A stretch of DNA of 64,000 nt from Guyanagaster necrorhizus (GCF_019112545.1 NW_025064881.1:651331-715330); one strand, 5' to 3'; shown: positions 1 through 13,370, counted from the first letter of the stretch. A program made the numbers and translations. The notes: generated by a model not told the origin, from the sequence alone.

Positions 1-2359
1 TCCAACTAACCAGGTAATCTACTGTTATTGCTATCCCACTGCCTCTGGCTCTAACTTTGCACAGTTTATAGTTTAGTATTTGGTCAATTTTATAGTGTTC
101 TTTGTTGTCAATGAGATTGGGAGGCAGTGGTGATGGGCATTCTTGATTGGGGAATGCAGGTGCAATGTATGAGGTTAATAATATCTCATTAAAGACATCA
201 TGAATCTTCCAAGTAGTTGGTAACTTGGGCTTGTAAGCACTGGCCCTGATTTTAGCAATTATGGGAAATAGTCCAGTGTGCTTGTCAGTGAGTTTGCACT
301 TTGGTTGTGAGAGGTGGAGGTTGGATGTATCAAGCTAGACTTTGTCATGGGCAGAATATATGAGTGTGGGATGTTGATGTCAGTCATACTGTGTTTTCAT
401 TGCAGTCACAGCCTTTTCAAGGGCTGCCTGAGTTTCTTTGTGAATTGCCATCATTGTGATAGTAAAGTCAGAGAATGTGGATGTAGTAGTTTGGTGTTGT
501 TCTGTTTATGCAATATTTAGATAGCAGCCATGGTTGACAAAGAATGGTGTCTTCTCTGTTGCAGAGTGTATTTGGTTATTGTGTTGGAAGGCCACAAGGG
601 CCAACCATTCTACCCAGTCATCCTGTTGATAGTTAATGAACAGGTGGAGGTATTTTTCAACTTCTTGGTTTGCATGTTCTGTTTGTCCATCTGTTTGAGG
701 GTGATATATGGTTGACACATTCCTTTTGATGTTCAAGAGGTGGTAGAAATCATCTAAGAATTTAGAGATGAATTGAGGTCTCCTGTTAGAAATGACAACT
801 TGAGGCATGCCATACTTAGCATAGACCTCATTGCATAGGATCTTTGCTCATCCTTCAGAAGTCAACTCTGCCAAGCAGGTGATTGGAATGATTGTCTTTG
901 AGAATTGGTTGACTATGATAAGAATCATGTCATAGCCATTATAGTCTGAGAGTCTGATGATCATGTTGACCAACATATGAGTCCATAGTGATGATGGGAT
1001 CTCATTTGGGTAGAGTGGTGTGGCCTGTGTCTGCATTGATGATTTCTCTCATTGACAGACCTCACATGCCTTGATATATGCAGTGATGTCATTGCCTATT
1101 TTGGGCCACCAGTATTCTCACAACATAAGTTCTTTGGTTTTGGCAATGCTAGGGTGGCCGGCAGTTGCATGGTCATGGCAAGTGGCAATGATTTCTCCAC
1201 ATAGTCCTTGATCTCAGAGAATATAGATTTGCTCATCATAGTGAATTAGTCCCCCTTCTTTTGTCATTCCCCACTTGTGGTTGAAGGAAGGAGCCACTCA
1301 TTGGTCCCATTTATAGTTGTCTCAAGTCACACTTTTGATGCATTCATGGATTTTCTCTTCTGTTGGCATTATCATGGCCCTGAAATGTTTAGACTGCAAT
1401 AGCATGACTCTTTCATTATTGGCTCCCCCTTGATCATAATCTGCCCTCTGACTGAGGAGATCAGCCTTTTTGTTTGCTGTGTCCATCTTATAGTGGAGTG
1501 TGTATTGATATTGACTGAGCTCCATGACCTATCTGGCTTGTCAGCAGTTCAACTTCTGAGGTTGTCAGAAGTACTGAAGATTCTGGTGATCTGTCCAGAT
1601 CTCAAAAACTTCTGTAGCCTCAATCAGATAATGTCGCCACTCTTCTAGGGTGAGCATAATGGCAAGCAGTTTTTTGTCATAGATTTTATAGTTTCATTCA
1701 GTGATAGTGAGTGCTTTGAAGAGGAATGCGACTGGGTGCCACTTCCCATTCTGTTCCTGAGAGAGTATGGCCCCAATGACTCTCTCACTGGAGTTGGCTT
1801 TGACTCGAAACTTTTCTTCCTGGATGGAGATGGCAAGTATAACATCCTCAGCTAGTCATTATTTGAGGTTATCAAAGATGGCTTATTGGGAAGAGCCTCA
1901 GATCCAGGGGACATTGTCAGTCAGTTGTGTCATTAGTCAGATGATCTTGCTATAATTTTGGATAAAGCATTAGTAGAAGTTTGTGAATCTGAGGAACAAC
2001 TGCAATTCCTTCTTTCTGACCAGTTCTGGCCACTCCACTACCCCTGTGACCTTGATGGGGTCCATCCAAATACTTCCTTCACTAATAATGACTCTGAGAT
2101 ACTTGGTTTCAAGTATCTCAAATTCACATTTCTCTGCTTTGAGAGATAGCTTATATTTTCTCATGAGAGCCAATACTTGTCACACTAGCTTTCTATGCTC
2201 CTCCTTTATCTTTGACATAATCAGGATGTTGTCAAGGTAAATGGTGACCTTTCTGGTGGAGATGAGATTTTTGAAGATGTTGTTCATCATCCATTGGAAT
2301 GTTGCTGAGGAATTAGTGAGTCCAAAGAATATCACCATTGGTTCAAAGAGTCTCCAGTT
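1..2359 (-). pseudogene. B pol, 3' half: RT C-terminus, RNase H, integrase, start of chromodomain
   Basis: Broken pol of element B. Reading leftwards, the segment holds the reverse transcriptase palm (about 2359-1850), RNase H (about 1850-1250), the integrase zinc finger near 1150-1200, the integrase core and, at 1-140, the beginning of the chromodomain. The reverse transcriptase box is YLDN instead of YLDD (2228-2239). The integrase box reads ISNRR instead of ISDRG near 790, so two catalytic aspartates have become asparagine. The downstream QTE motif with the third acidic residue is kept. Several in-frame stops occur. It once encoded reverse transcription and integration functions and cannot do so now. 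Confidence 0.85.
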
Positions 2360-2832
2360 TGTTAGGCTCAAGCCACATGTGATCAACAAGCATGTGATAA
2401 ACTGATATGGCTTCATGTTTGAGCCTTCCATCAGAGTTCACTTTATGTACTATTGCTGACTCCCAGTGCTTCAAAGCTTTGTGTGACTAGCTCAAGAGTA
2501 GAATAAGATGAAATAAACTTTAGCTCAAAGCTGGGGATTACCAGTGAGAGTGAGCCTCTTAAATACTGTACAAGGTCTGCTAATAATACTTGTGTACTTA
2601 TTGTATATTTCTCTGTCCTTAGTGCTTATTGTTCTTGAGTGTCACTACCATATATAAAAGGTCAATTGTGCATCATTGGGCAATATTGTTGCATCAAAAG
2701 ACAATGATGGACTTGGCTATTTGTGATGACTAAGCCTTGTCTCACAGTCTTAAGCACCTGTTCTAGTGTTCTGACTAAGCATAACTAGGGGTTAATTGAA
2801 GAAATTGAAGAAAAAGAAAGAAAATTGTAACA
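2360..2832 (-). repeat. 3' LTR of element A
   Basis: Long terminal repeat of 473 bp, TG...CA when read on the minus strand. The bases at 2833-2850 on its element-internal side are, on the minus strand, a purine-rich polypurine tract ending GAGGGTAA. Same length as the partner LTR at 11448-11920. Confidence 0.93.
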
Positions 2833-2865
2833 TTACCCTCTTCTTGAGACCATCATCCTGATGGC

Positions 2866-3852
2866 TCAATTTAGGGATAATTCATAGTCTCATATCGCAT
2901 TGTCAGTGTTCATGAGTTTTTTGTTTATTCACTGGTTGGATTCTGGTCCATATTCTTTCCAGCTGACCAGGTAGTCAACTATAGTTGTTATCTCATCTCC
3001 CTTTGCTTTGATTTTTTGTAATTTTTAGTTTAGGACTTGATCAATTTTATAGTGTTCTTTGTCATCAATCAGGTCTGGGAGTGGTGGTGGGGGTCATTGT
3101 TGATTAGGAAATGCTGATGTGATGTATAGTATTAACAATATCTCATTAAAGACATTGTGAATCTTCCAAGTGGAGAGTAGTCATAGTTTATAAGTGCTAG
3201 CTCCCACTTTTGAGATTATTGGAAATGGACCTGTGCACTTGTTGGCCAGTTTGCACTTGGGGTGTGGTAAATGAAAGTTAGAGGTATTGAGCCAAACCTT
3301 TTTATTGATTGAATAATCATGGGCTGGCTGTTGATGCTTATCATATTGGGTTTTTATGATTGTGGCTGCCTTTTTGAGGGCCACTTTTGTTTCTGAGTGG
3401 ATCTTTGCCATTGTAGTGGTGAAGTCCATAGATGTGGGGGTGGTTGTATGATGTCATTCTGTTTGTGAGACATTTGAGTGTCATCCATGATTGATGAAGA
3501 ATGGTGTCTTCTCCATTGCTGAGTGTATTTGGTTATTATATTGGAAGGTGGCAAGAGCCAGCCATTTCACCCAATCATCTTATCAGAAGTTAATGAAGAG
3601 GTGAAGGTATTTCTCCATCTCCTGATTCACTCATTCTATTTGTCTATTGGTTTGAGGATGGTATGCAGTGGACACATTCTGCTTGATGTTTAAAAGCTGA
3701 TAGAGGTCATCTAGGAATTTGGAGATGAATTGTGGTCCCCTATCTGAGATGACTACTTGGAGCATGTCATATTTAGCATACACCTCATCACATAAGATTT
3801 TCACTCATCTCTCTGAAGTTAATTCTGTGGAACAAGCGATCAGAATGATCAC
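2866..3852 (-). pseudogene. A pol, integrase core C-terminal part and chromodomain
   Basis: The 3' end of pol of element A. The chromodomain occupies about 2866-3080. It is preceded by the GPF-type module of the integrase C-terminus (about 3180-3250, still reading TGPFPII) and by the integrase core up to 3852, where element S interrupts it. A terminal TGA at 2866-2868 stands where related copies end in TAA. Internal stops and frame breaks are present. The chromodomain would have steered integration towards modified chromatin, which fits the nested layout, but that role is inferred from the family. Confidence 0.82.
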
Positions 3853-5257
3853 TGATATGCAGGCTACATGTCCAGCTCTATAATTTGCAAATTCTGCATA
3901 ACACACTAGAATATGCTAGTAACTGAGGATTATTAGCCAGTAGAGGACTATGGCTGAGGCTCTGAGCTGATAGTCATGCTAGTCACCAATACTAAGTCCA
4001 AATTGGACTTTGTAAAAATAACATGGCCTAAGGATAATAATCTTAAGTCAGGTTTGAACTTAGAAAAGTTCTGTATTACACCTTGGAAAATACTAAGTCC
4101 AAGTTGGACTTAGAAATGGTATCTCAAATGGGGCCAATTCTATATGCCACTAAGACAAGTATATTCTAAGACAGCTAGAGGTATAATACTATAGCCAGTT
4201 GTGGAGTATTGAGTAGAGATAGCATCATCCAGGAGCAGTAAAAAGGGAGACCAAATGATCTATGGCTAGCACTGTGAGTTTTGACTCAAATGCCTAAGTC
4301 CAAATTTTCTAGGTATCAGATGACCTAAGGGACTTAGAATTGAGAGGAATAGAGTGGATAGGACCGGTTGACCAGGCCTGATCGATCGAGCTACTAAGAA
4401 TAACTCAGAGGATCAAAACTCTGAGTAGACAGAAAGGAGTTAGATACCTACAGGCACTGTAGGCTTAAAATAAAGCTGTGCGGTGACCAGGCAGGTCTGG
4501 GCAAGCCTAGGGGAGTCTAGGAGTGCCGCCATTCCGGAATAATGGTGTGATTCTGCTTTAAACAGGAGAAATATTGTTTTGAATGCTTTATTTATAGATT
4601 CTGTACCTGTTGTTGGTGTATAAAAGAAGGGAATGGGGGGAAAATAGCAAGCAAGCGATTCACCCCCGCATTCAGGCCTTCTAGCCCACTGTAGCTAGTC
4701 CCTGGGACAATGGATTTTGAGTTCTGCTTTGACTTAGTGATTTATTTAAGTTGCTTTATCACTTAGAGAGGATTGAATTGGAATAATAACTGTATTTTGG
4801 GTTTCAGATTAATTTGGATTCCAAACTATAAGGGTTTTGGTGTCAGAATACAAGTTCTTCAGTTCTGAGGACCACTAGCCAGCCAAGAGTGCAGCTAATC
4901 AAGTATAAATGCTTGATAGACTTAGTATTTGGGTTTTGGAGTTCATTGGGTTTTAGAATATTCTAAGTTGATTTGGAGCGCAATTTGGCATTGATTCTAA
5001 GTCTTAATTATACTTAAACATTGCTATAAACTACTCTCATGAGTATTGCATCTTTGAAAGCAAGATAGAGTTGAATAACTGTCTTTATTGACTGTTTCTT
5101 TGATTTTACTTAAGACTGCAAGAGTGCTTCTATTGTACTTGAAACAACTGACCTCAACTGTATTTGGTGATTGTGTATTGAGTGGTTAGGTGTTGGTGTT
5201 TGAGAGTTCATTCCTCATTCACTTCTCTTAGTCACTTAGCCATTACCAAGCACATCA
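3853..5257. mobile_element. Element S: 1.4-kb insertion, probable solo LTR of another family
   Basis: Sequence with no similarity that I can see to the Gypsy family, interrupting the integrase of A. It begins TGATATGC and ends CACATCA, so it has TG...CA ends. TCAC is present on both sides (3849-3852 and 5258-5261), consistent with a short target duplication. The integrase reading resumes directly after it. No long ORF is seen. A TATAAAAG box lies near 4618-4626, as expected for an LTR promoter. I call it a solo LTR of an unrelated LTR retrotransposon. A non-autonomous element of another kind is possible. It is the most recent event at this spot. Confidence 0.55.
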
Positions 5258-8155
5258 TCACTTTCAAGAACTAGTCAACTATAATGATAATTGCATCATA
5301 ATCATTACAGTCTGGCAATCTGGTGATCATATCAATAGAGACATGGGTCTATAGTGATATTGGAACCTCATTCGGGTGTAGTGGTGCCACCTGGACTTGC
5401 ATTGATGACTTCTCTTATTAACATACTGCACATGCCTTAATGTATGTAATGATGTTGTTGTCTATCTTGGGCCACCAGTATTCTCATAGGATCAGTTCCT
5501 TGGTTTTAGCGATGCTGGGGTGACTGGTGGTAGTGTGGTCATGACAAGTGGCAATGATTTCATCTTGTAATCTCTGATCCTGGGGAATGTAGATATGCCT
5601 ATTGTAATGGATGAGCCCTCCTTCTTTTGTCATTCCCTGCTCATAGTTGAGGGATGGGGCTATTCATTGGTCCCACTTGTGATTGTCCTGAGTCACACTT
5701 TTGATCTGTTCATGGATCTCTTTCTCCATAGGCATTATTATGGCCCTGAAATGTTCAGGCCATAATAATGTTACTTCTTCATTATCAGCCTCTCTCTGAT
5801 CATGATCTGCTCATCAGCTCAGGAGGTTGACCTTCTTGTTTGTGGTACTGGCTTTATAATAGAGTGTGTACTGATATTGGCTGAGTTTGGTGATCTATCT
5901 GGCTTATCAGCAGTTTAACTTTTATGGCTGTCAGAAGTATCATAAATTTTGATGATCAGTCCAGATTTCGAACACCTCTGTGGCCCCAATCAAGTAATGC
6001 CACCATTCTTCCAGAGTGAGCATAATGGCAAGCAGTTTCTTGTCATAGATTTTATAGTTATGCTCAGTGATGGTTAATGCTTTAGAAAGAAATGCGACCA
6101 GATGCTATTTCCCATCTTGCTCCTGTGAAAGTACTGCACCAATGGCACTCTCACTGGAGTTGGCTTTGACCTGAAATTTCTCTTCTTGTGTGAGGATAGC
6201 GAGTACAATATCTTTGGCTAGCCATTGCTTTAGGTTGTTGAAGGTGGTCTATTGGGAAAGACCTCAGGTCCAGAGGGCATTGCCAGTTAGTTGTGTTATG
6301 GGTCAGATGATTTTACTGTAATCCCTCATAAATCATTGGTAGAAGTTGGTAAACCTGAGGAATGACTGTAACTCCTTCTTCTTAACTAGTTCTGGCCACT
6401 TGGTTACTCCCACTACTTTAATGAGGTCCATTTGAATATTCTCCTCACTAATAATGACTCTGAGATATTCAGTTTTAAGCATCTCAAATTTGCACTTCTC
6501 CACCTTGAGGAACAGTTTATGCTTTCTCATCAGAGCTAATACTTGTCATACTAGCTTTCAGTGCTTCTCCTTCATCTTTGATATGATTAGAATATCATCA
6601 AGATAAATAGTGACCTTCTCAGTGGCGATGAGATCTTTGAATATATCATTCATCATCCATTGGAATGTTGCTGGAGAGTTGGTGAGCCTAAAGAACATGA
6701 TTGTTGGCTCAAACAATCTTCAGTTTGTTCTGAATGTGGCCTTTCATTCATCTCTCTCCTTGATGCATATATTATTGTATCCCCACTGAACATCGAGTTT
6801 GGTGTAATATTTAGTGCCTCAGAGTTTATCCATTAATTCTGAGATCAGTGGGAGGGAATAACAATTCTTGATCATCATCTCATTGAGTTTTTGATAGTCT
6901 TGGACCAGCTGAAGCTTGCCATCCTTCTTTTTGATGAAGAAGAATAGTGATACCATGAAGGACTTCAATGGTCTGATGCATCTACTGGACAAGTTTTTAT
7001 CTAAGAACTTGTTGAGCTCTTGCTGTTCATTATTGCCAAGTGGATATATTTTGCAGTCCAGATTGGTGTTTGCATTTGGGATTAGCTTGATTGTATGATC
7101 CCAGGGTTTTAGCTCTGGCAGTTCATCAAAGCTCTCTTTTTTAAATAGATCCCTAAAGTCATGTGCCCATTCAGATACTATTTCTTTGAAGGTCTGTTTT
7201 TCTCTTTATTTGTTGGCCTTGGCAGCTAGATTATTAGCATGATGGATGGTGCGAATATGTAGTTCACACTGGATATCAACAGCAAGGATGGTTTCTCCAT
7301 CCTCTATCTCTTCATCCCACTGATCCTCTGGATCCTTATCAGGCAATTTGAATGGGATTTTTTGACACCGGCATCTTGTGAATGTGATTCATCCAGTTTT
7401 CCAATTGATCAGTGGATTATAGCATATTAGCCAATTATGACTAAGGAAGACTTCTTTAGTCTCAAGGTCTATGACTGCTAAGTCAATCCATTTGAAATAA
7501 TTGCTGATCATAAGTCGAAACTCTATGAACTCAGTAATTGAACCAGTCTGGTTTTTGGTTCTGTCAGTGTTATATACTGAGATAGGGGCTGCTGTAGCCC
7601 TTATTGAGAGTTGGTGCTTGTCAATGAAAGCACAATTAATCAAGCTTTCAGTACAACCACTATCAATTAAGACAGTTACTGCATGAATAGATCGAGATAT
7701 AAGGGTCTTGATTTAGACTTTAGTGAGGAGATCTTGCCTGAGTGTTTTAGACCATTGTATGAACCTGCATGGTCTGCAGAGTTCATCAAGCCACTCCAGG
7801 GCTCAGCATCATTCAGCCTTTTTCATTCTCTCTATCATTTCATCAATTACTTTTTTAGCTTGGGTTTGGTGAACTCAGTTTTTTAGCATGGCTTTCACTG
7901 TTGCTTTGTCTTTGGCATCCTTGATGGCTTGCTAGGTCCATTCCATATCAAATGGCTTAAGCCACATGGAAGGGCTTACTGCTCCTGTTTGGCCTATAGA
8001 CACTTGAGTTGGTTCTTTTTGTGATCTTGAGATGTGTGTGGTGAAGGGTATATTCAAATGCTCTTTAAACATTTTCATAACTATAGGAGAACTATCAGTC
8101 TGACCAGCAGCTGCTATAGGTACACCATGTTCTTTGGCTGATCCAGTGGAATCAC
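5258..8155 (-). pseudogene. A pol: protease, RT, RNase H, integrase N-terminus
   Basis: From the right: an aspartic protease with its DSG triad intact (7656-7664), then reverse transcriptase with an intact YLDD box (6594-6605), RNase H (about 6330-5830) and the integrase HHCC finger (about 5560-5450). The integrase core continues beyond element S. Many in-frame stops break the reading. One TGA sits at the junction between the integrase finger and the next segment, a codon where Gy1, Gy2 and B also have TGA. The reading frame relative to gag is shifted, as in Gy1. Confidence 0.85.
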
Positions 8156-11100
8156 TCACTGGTCAGCCTCATCTTTTACTTCCTCCACCTTGGTTTCCTT
8201 GCTAAGTTCTTTATCTTCTTTTTACAACTCAGCAATTTGCATTTGTATATCTTCCCATATCTATTTCTTCTTTGGGCAATCTTTTGCCATATGACCCTTC
8301 TGTCTACAATTAAAATATTTGTCTTCTTTCTTCATCTGATTAATGTCCATTGGTCTCTCTGTCTCAGTGTATGTGGTATCTGTTCTGATCTTCTGCATTC
8401 TATAGGTGAGGGCTGTCGAGGGTCCCAATGATTTTCTGGCAGTTTGCTCTGACTTGTTTGGGGTTGGCAGGGTCAGCTTCCTGTTATAATCTTAGAATGT
8501 CAACAATTCCACTTTCTGCTTTTGTCATTCCTTATACATCTTGATGATTCTTTCCTTTCACTCATCATATCTGACTGGCATCAACATCTTAATGCTGATT
8601 GCAGAAATCATCATGATGTATGAGGGGGAAACACCTCATTTGAGGGCCTCGACTATTTGCCCATCATTTGTCACATCCTCTCAGATCCCAGCAAGCTTAG
8701 CAAGCCACTCTAGCTTGTTGAAGTAATCTGTTGCTGGCTTATCTCCTATTTTGTATTCTTTGATCTTCTATTTGTATACTTCTTGTATAGCCAGATCAAT
8801 GAATTTGTCATGCAATATTTGCTTAAACACTGGCCATAAAGGATACTGGTAATATTGCCAGAAGGTGGAGAAGAAGGTGGGCAAGAGGAGTGTCCACCAG
8901 ATCTTGGCTTTTTCTTCCAAGTAGGAGGAAGCAAAGATGATCTTGTTCATATTGGTTCTAAAGTATATGATGTATACCTCAAAATATTGTTCACAATCAA
9001 TAAGGAACTGGTCAATGTTGTCAGAGGCACCCTTCAAAGGGTAGAGTTTCTATAGTAGATCAGGTTGGCAATTAAATACAGCAGCATTCTCTGGTAATGC
9101 CCCTATTGGGTTAGGCCACTGGTTAAATGGCAGCTGGTGCCACTTGGAGGGTGGTCCTGGGAAGGAGTGAAAGAAGTGGTCATCAGCAACCAGACTCTCT
9201 TTTGGGGCAGCATTCTTCCATACAATCACCCTGTCCTGTATAGTGAATCCAAGATGGATGGCTTCAGGATCATCTTTCATTAGTTCCTTTTCTGCTCCAC
9301 TAGTTTCTGCCTTGTCAGGAGGCAGCTGTCCTCCAAGAAGCCGACTCTCCTTTTTCATCTAAGGGTTGTAAAACCCTTTGCACCATGGTGTCAGTGGACT
9401 CAGCTGGTATTGAGTCTTAGTGAGCTAAACTGCTGTACTTCAGATTGATGGATCTGAAGCTTCAGCTCTGCTGTAGATAGATGGAGCTATGTAAACAGCT
9501 CATTTTAGTGGAATGAGTGGAGAGCTCAGCATTGGTCTCAGCTGGTTCTTGGTCTGATATAGAGGCATCGGCTTAAGGGGATCCTCTGAATATCTTTGGC
9601 CATACTCCTTCTAGGCATACTTTGTTGTAGCATACTGTAAAATGTCTCTTTTTTCAGTATCGTCTGCATACTTATACTTTAGTCCTAAAGATGAAGCCCA
9701 CCAGTGGGCATCCCTCCATAAAAAGAGTATTCCCTGCTCATACAATCTCTGATATTCCTTCTCCCTTTCCCATTCCATTTCTTCCCTCAATGCTTCTTCA
9801 TCAGTATCTTTGTCAGCATACTCTATGAACTGTTCAAGCTTAAAGAGGCTCTCACTGTCTTTCTTATCCCTCTTGTCCCTACTGTCCTCTTTCTTGAGGA
9901 GGAAACCAATGGGTGGGTCATAAATAGACAGGACGGTGGGTCTGAGAGTTGCTGGAGAGCCCAATGTTGTTGATTCTGGTGCTGGGTCCAGCTGTATTTG
10001 GGTCAGGTCCAGGAGCAGCATATCAGATGGGGGGATTTGGAAGATGACTGTATCATATTCTGTCATATGCTCTTTCTTTCTCCAGCTCTTGGCTATAGAG
10101 ACCAAAGTTTTGTTGGAACCTAGGATTGAAAAACTGGTGGGCAACTCGACTTCTCAGGAATCAGTGGAGGGCTCTGTCAGAGATGTGGGCATTGTCAGGT
10201 ACTCAGAGCCTATAGGCTCTAAGGACAGAGTCAGCATCTGAGGAAATAGTATTAGTTCTGACAGAATATTGAAGGGAAAATGCCTGTTTCCTCTGGCTGT
10301 CTGATGTCATCAAATGGCTTCCTCTCTGTCGATGATACTTCCAGCTGATCCTGCCCAGGGATCTGTTTCTGAATCAGACTCTCTGAAAGGGGAGCCCAAA
10401 GTATCAGTTTAGAGGCTATAATAACTGGGAGAGACTAACCTCAGTCTGGCGGCATCTTCTCATCATTCTTGTTGTTGCCTCTGGTGATTATATCTGGCTT
10501 CTTCATACTCTTGCTGGGCTTCTGCTTGTGTATATTCTGCAAGCTCTTTCTAAGCTTGCTTGATCTCTATCTGTCAGGCCCAATTCTGCTGCTGCTGCTA
10601 TACCACATCATTGTAATTAAAGAGGACTGTGAGATCCCAATCTGAGAAGACTCATTATATAATCCTATTCCAGGCAATTCTTCTCTTTATGCTGGCTGTC
10701 CCCACCTCTAGCTGGCTCCCAATGTATAGGTTGTTCCAGAGACCCTCTGCTGCAGTGATAGCAAGCTCTATGTTCATGAAATCCTAGTGGATGTTCCTTC
10801 CATGGGGGTCATTGAGCCTCAGCCTGCTGATGGATGGACTTGACTTGGGGGTAGCATAGAGAGAATAGTGAGAGAGTTGAGGGCTGTCTGGGGTCTTGGA
10901 GCTATCTGAGTGGCATCAAAAGAGTTCCAAGCATAGTTTTCAATTTCTGAGATATTCAGAAAGGTGGAATGGCCAGAGGCAAGGGTGTCCAGAGAGATAT
11001 TACCAGGGATCTCCTTGAGCTCCTGGGTGATGTTCATTGTCTAAGAGTTCTGGAATCCTGTGAGAGCAGGATTATAGTCTCTGCTGGGTCATCAAGAGAG

Positions 11101-11190
11101 ATATTGAGATCCTTCTTCTTTCTGAAGGCTCCCTGAATATGAGTCACCCTTGCAGCTGAAAGAATATTCTGATGGAGGTGGAGATATTAT
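8156..11190 (-). pseudogene. A gag (capsid/nucleocapsid), broken
   Basis: Gag of element A. The start codon is ATA (11188-11190) where Gy1 and Gy2 have ATG. The stop TGA is at 8156-8158. Long open stretches align well with Gy1 gag, for example 9611-10144 (acidic, Glu-rich, with DTDEEAL) and 9050-9358 (SRLLGGQ, DDPEA, FPGPP), then the capsid-like region with YFEVY. The nucleocapsid knuckle near 8260-8330 is degenerate. It belongs to the same gag subtype as Gy1 and differs from Gy2, B and E. Confidence 0.85.
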
Positions 11191-11392
11191 GGAATGATAG
11201 GTCAGAGGTTATGTTTCAGAGAATGGAGCAGATCTGCTGAAATGCTTGATAGTGCCTGACTATCCAAGCAGTTACTGATTGTTGTCCACAGCAAAGGGTG
11301 ATGATGGCTAAGAGATCTAGTAGTGTTCTGATGATGGAAGCTATCAATTCAAAGAAGTTGTGATTGAGATCAGTGGTAGTTGCTGGTGGCAT
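11144..11392 (-). pseudogene. A ORF0: leader membrane ORF upstream of gag
   Basis: Small ORF between the primer-binding site and gag, overlapping the gag start. It begins with ATG (11390-11392) as MPPATT, followed by FFELIASII and a hydrophobic run ending in IITLC, then AWIVRHYQAFQ. There is one internal TGA. It matches the Gy1 copy residue by residue through most of the first 70 positions. I predict one membrane helix at about residues 15-34. No function is known to me. Confidence 0.6.
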
Positions 11393-11433
11393 TCAGTTTC
11401 TCAGCACAATTGGGCTTGAAAAAAAGAAGGTGA

Positions 11434-11446
11434 AGCTTTGAGCTAA
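11434..11446 (-). other. Self-complementary primer-binding site of A
   Basis: On the minus strand this reads TTAGCTCAAAGCT, one base inside the 5' LTR. It is a perfect 13/13 complement of AGCTTTGAGCTAA within the same LTR (11608-11620, minus strand). The pairing is the arrangement used by Tf1-type self-priming elements. Confidence 0.75.
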
Positions 11447-11447
11447 T

Positions 11448-11920
11448 TGTTAGGCTTAAGCCACATGTGATCAACAAGCATGTGATAAACTGACATGGCT
11501 TTGTGTTCAAGCCTTCCATCAGAGTTCACTTTATATACTATTGCTGACTCCTAGTGCTTTAAAGCTTTGTGTGACTAGCTCAAGAGTAGAATAAGATGAA
11601 ATAAACTTTAGCTCAAAGCTGAGGATTACCAGTGAGAGTGAGCCTCTTAAATACTGTACAAGGTCTGCTAATAATACTTGTGTACTTATTGTATATTTCT
11701 CTGTCCTTAGTGCTTATTGTTCTTGAGTGTCACTACCATATATAAAAGGTCAATTGTGCATCATTGGGCAATATTGTTGCATCAAAAGACAATGATGGAC
11801 TTGGCTATTTGTGATGACTAAGCCTTGTCTCACAGTCTTAAGCACCTGTTCTAGTGTTCTGACTAAGCATAACTAGGGGTTAATTGAAGAAATTGAAGAA
11901 AAAAAAAGAAAATTGTAACA
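11448..11920 (-). repeat. 5' LTR of element A
   Basis: 473-bp LTR starting the minus-strand element at its right end. It contains the predicted transcript start opposite 11620, complementary to the primer-binding site. The outer edge at 11920 abuts the CAGTT duplication. Confidence 0.93.
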
Positions 11921-13370
11921 CAGTTAGTTCAAAAGGCTGTCTTCTATTCATCTCCTTTCTTGATTTGAACATTGTTGTACCCCCACCGAATGTCAAGCTT
12001 GGTGTAGTACTTGGCACCTCAGAGCTTGTCCATCAATTCCAAGATTAGTGGAAGAGGATAGCAGTTTTTGATCATCATTTCATTGAGCTTCTAATAATCT
12101 TGGACTGGTCAGAGCTTGCCATCCTTCTTTTTGATAAAGAAGAATGGAGAAGCCATCAGAGATTTAAATGGTCAAATTTGTCTACTGGACAAGTTCTCCT
12201 CTAAGAACTTGTTAAGCTCTTGTTGTTTGTTATTGCCAAGAGGATAGATCTTATAGTCCAAGTTGGCATTGGCATTTAGGATCAGCTCAATTGCATGATC
12301 CCATGGCTTTGATTCTGGCAGCTTATCAAAGCTTTCCTTCTCAAACAGGTCTTTAAAGTCCCATGCCCACTCTGAGACCATTTCCTCAAATGTCTTCATC
12401 TCCTTCTGCTTGTTTGCTTTGGCCATGAGGTTGTTGGCATGATGGATGGCCTGAATATGTATCTCATGTTGAAGATTGATGGTGAGGATGGTTTCTCCAT
12501 CCTCCATTTCCTCATTTCATCGATCCTCTGGATCCTTGTCAGACAATTCAAATGGAATTTTTCAGCAGCAGCATCTCACAAACATGATTCTCCTGGTTTT
12601 CCAATTGATCAATAAGTTGTGATGTATTAACTAATCATAGCCAAGGAAGATTTCCTTGGTTCTGAGGTCTGTTATGGCTAGGTTGATTCATTTAGAATGA
12701 TCTCCAATTGTGAACCTAAGCTCGATGAATTCAGTGATCAAGCCAGCTTGATTTTTTGTTCTGTCAGCATTATAGACTGAAATTGACACTGCTGTGGCTC
12801 ATGTTGGGAGTTCATGCTTGTTGATGAAAGCACAGTTGATCAAACTCCCAATGCAACCACTGTCAATTAGAGTGGTTATAGCATGGATCAATTGAGACAT
12901 GAGGGTCTCAATTTGGGCTTTGGTGAGTAAGTCTTATCCAGGTGTTTTGGACTGTTGAATGAACTTTCAGGGTTCATAGAGTTCATCAAGCCATTCCAAG
13001 ACTTGGCATCATTCAGTTACCTTTACTTCTCCTACTATTTCATCAGTGACTTCCCCTATTCATATCTGGTGGATCCAATTTCTAAGCATGGCTTTTGCCA
13101 TAGCTTTGTCTTTGGCATCTTTGATAGTCCTCCAGGTCTATTTGGTGTTAAATGGTTTGAGCCAGATAGTGGGGCTCACTGCCTCTGTTCAGCTCAAAGG
13201 CATTTGAGTTTTTTCTTTTTGTGATTTTCTAATATGTGGGGTAGATAACTTGGGTATATTTGAATGCATAGATGAGATAGGCATAGGCATAACTACAGAG
13301 ATACTGTTAGCCCAACTAAAGACTAAGGTTTGCACATCATGAAAGTTCTTGGCTGATTCAGTGGAATTGC
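11921..13370 (-). pseudogene. B pol, 5' part: protease and RT N-terminus
   Basis: Continuation of B pol to the right of element A. From the right it holds the leader of pol (13370 to about 13190), the protease with an intact DSG on the minus strand near 12860, and the linker containing HHANNL and KPWDHAIEL (12172-12507). The N-terminal reverse transcriptase follows, up to the A insertion at 11921. A TGA is present at the arginine codon just after the protease triad region, as in Gy1, Gy2 and E. Confidence 0.82.

Larger units (their letters stand above)
2360..11920 (-). mobile_element. Gypsy element A, complete, flanked by CAGTT
   Basis: Full-length degenerate Gypsy copy on the minus strand with two 473-bp LTRs (2360-2832 and 11448-11920). 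The 5-bp duplication CAGTT is present at 2355-2359 and 11921-11925. The flanks join into one reverse transcriptase reading of element B, which proves insertion into B. Internal order from the right is primer-binding site, leader ORF, gag, protease, reverse transcriptase, RNase H, integrase, chromodomain. A 1.4-kb foreign insertion (S) lies in integrase. By eye the two LTRs differ at roughly ten positions, all transitions, so this is one of the younger insertions despite its many stops. Confidence 0.93.
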
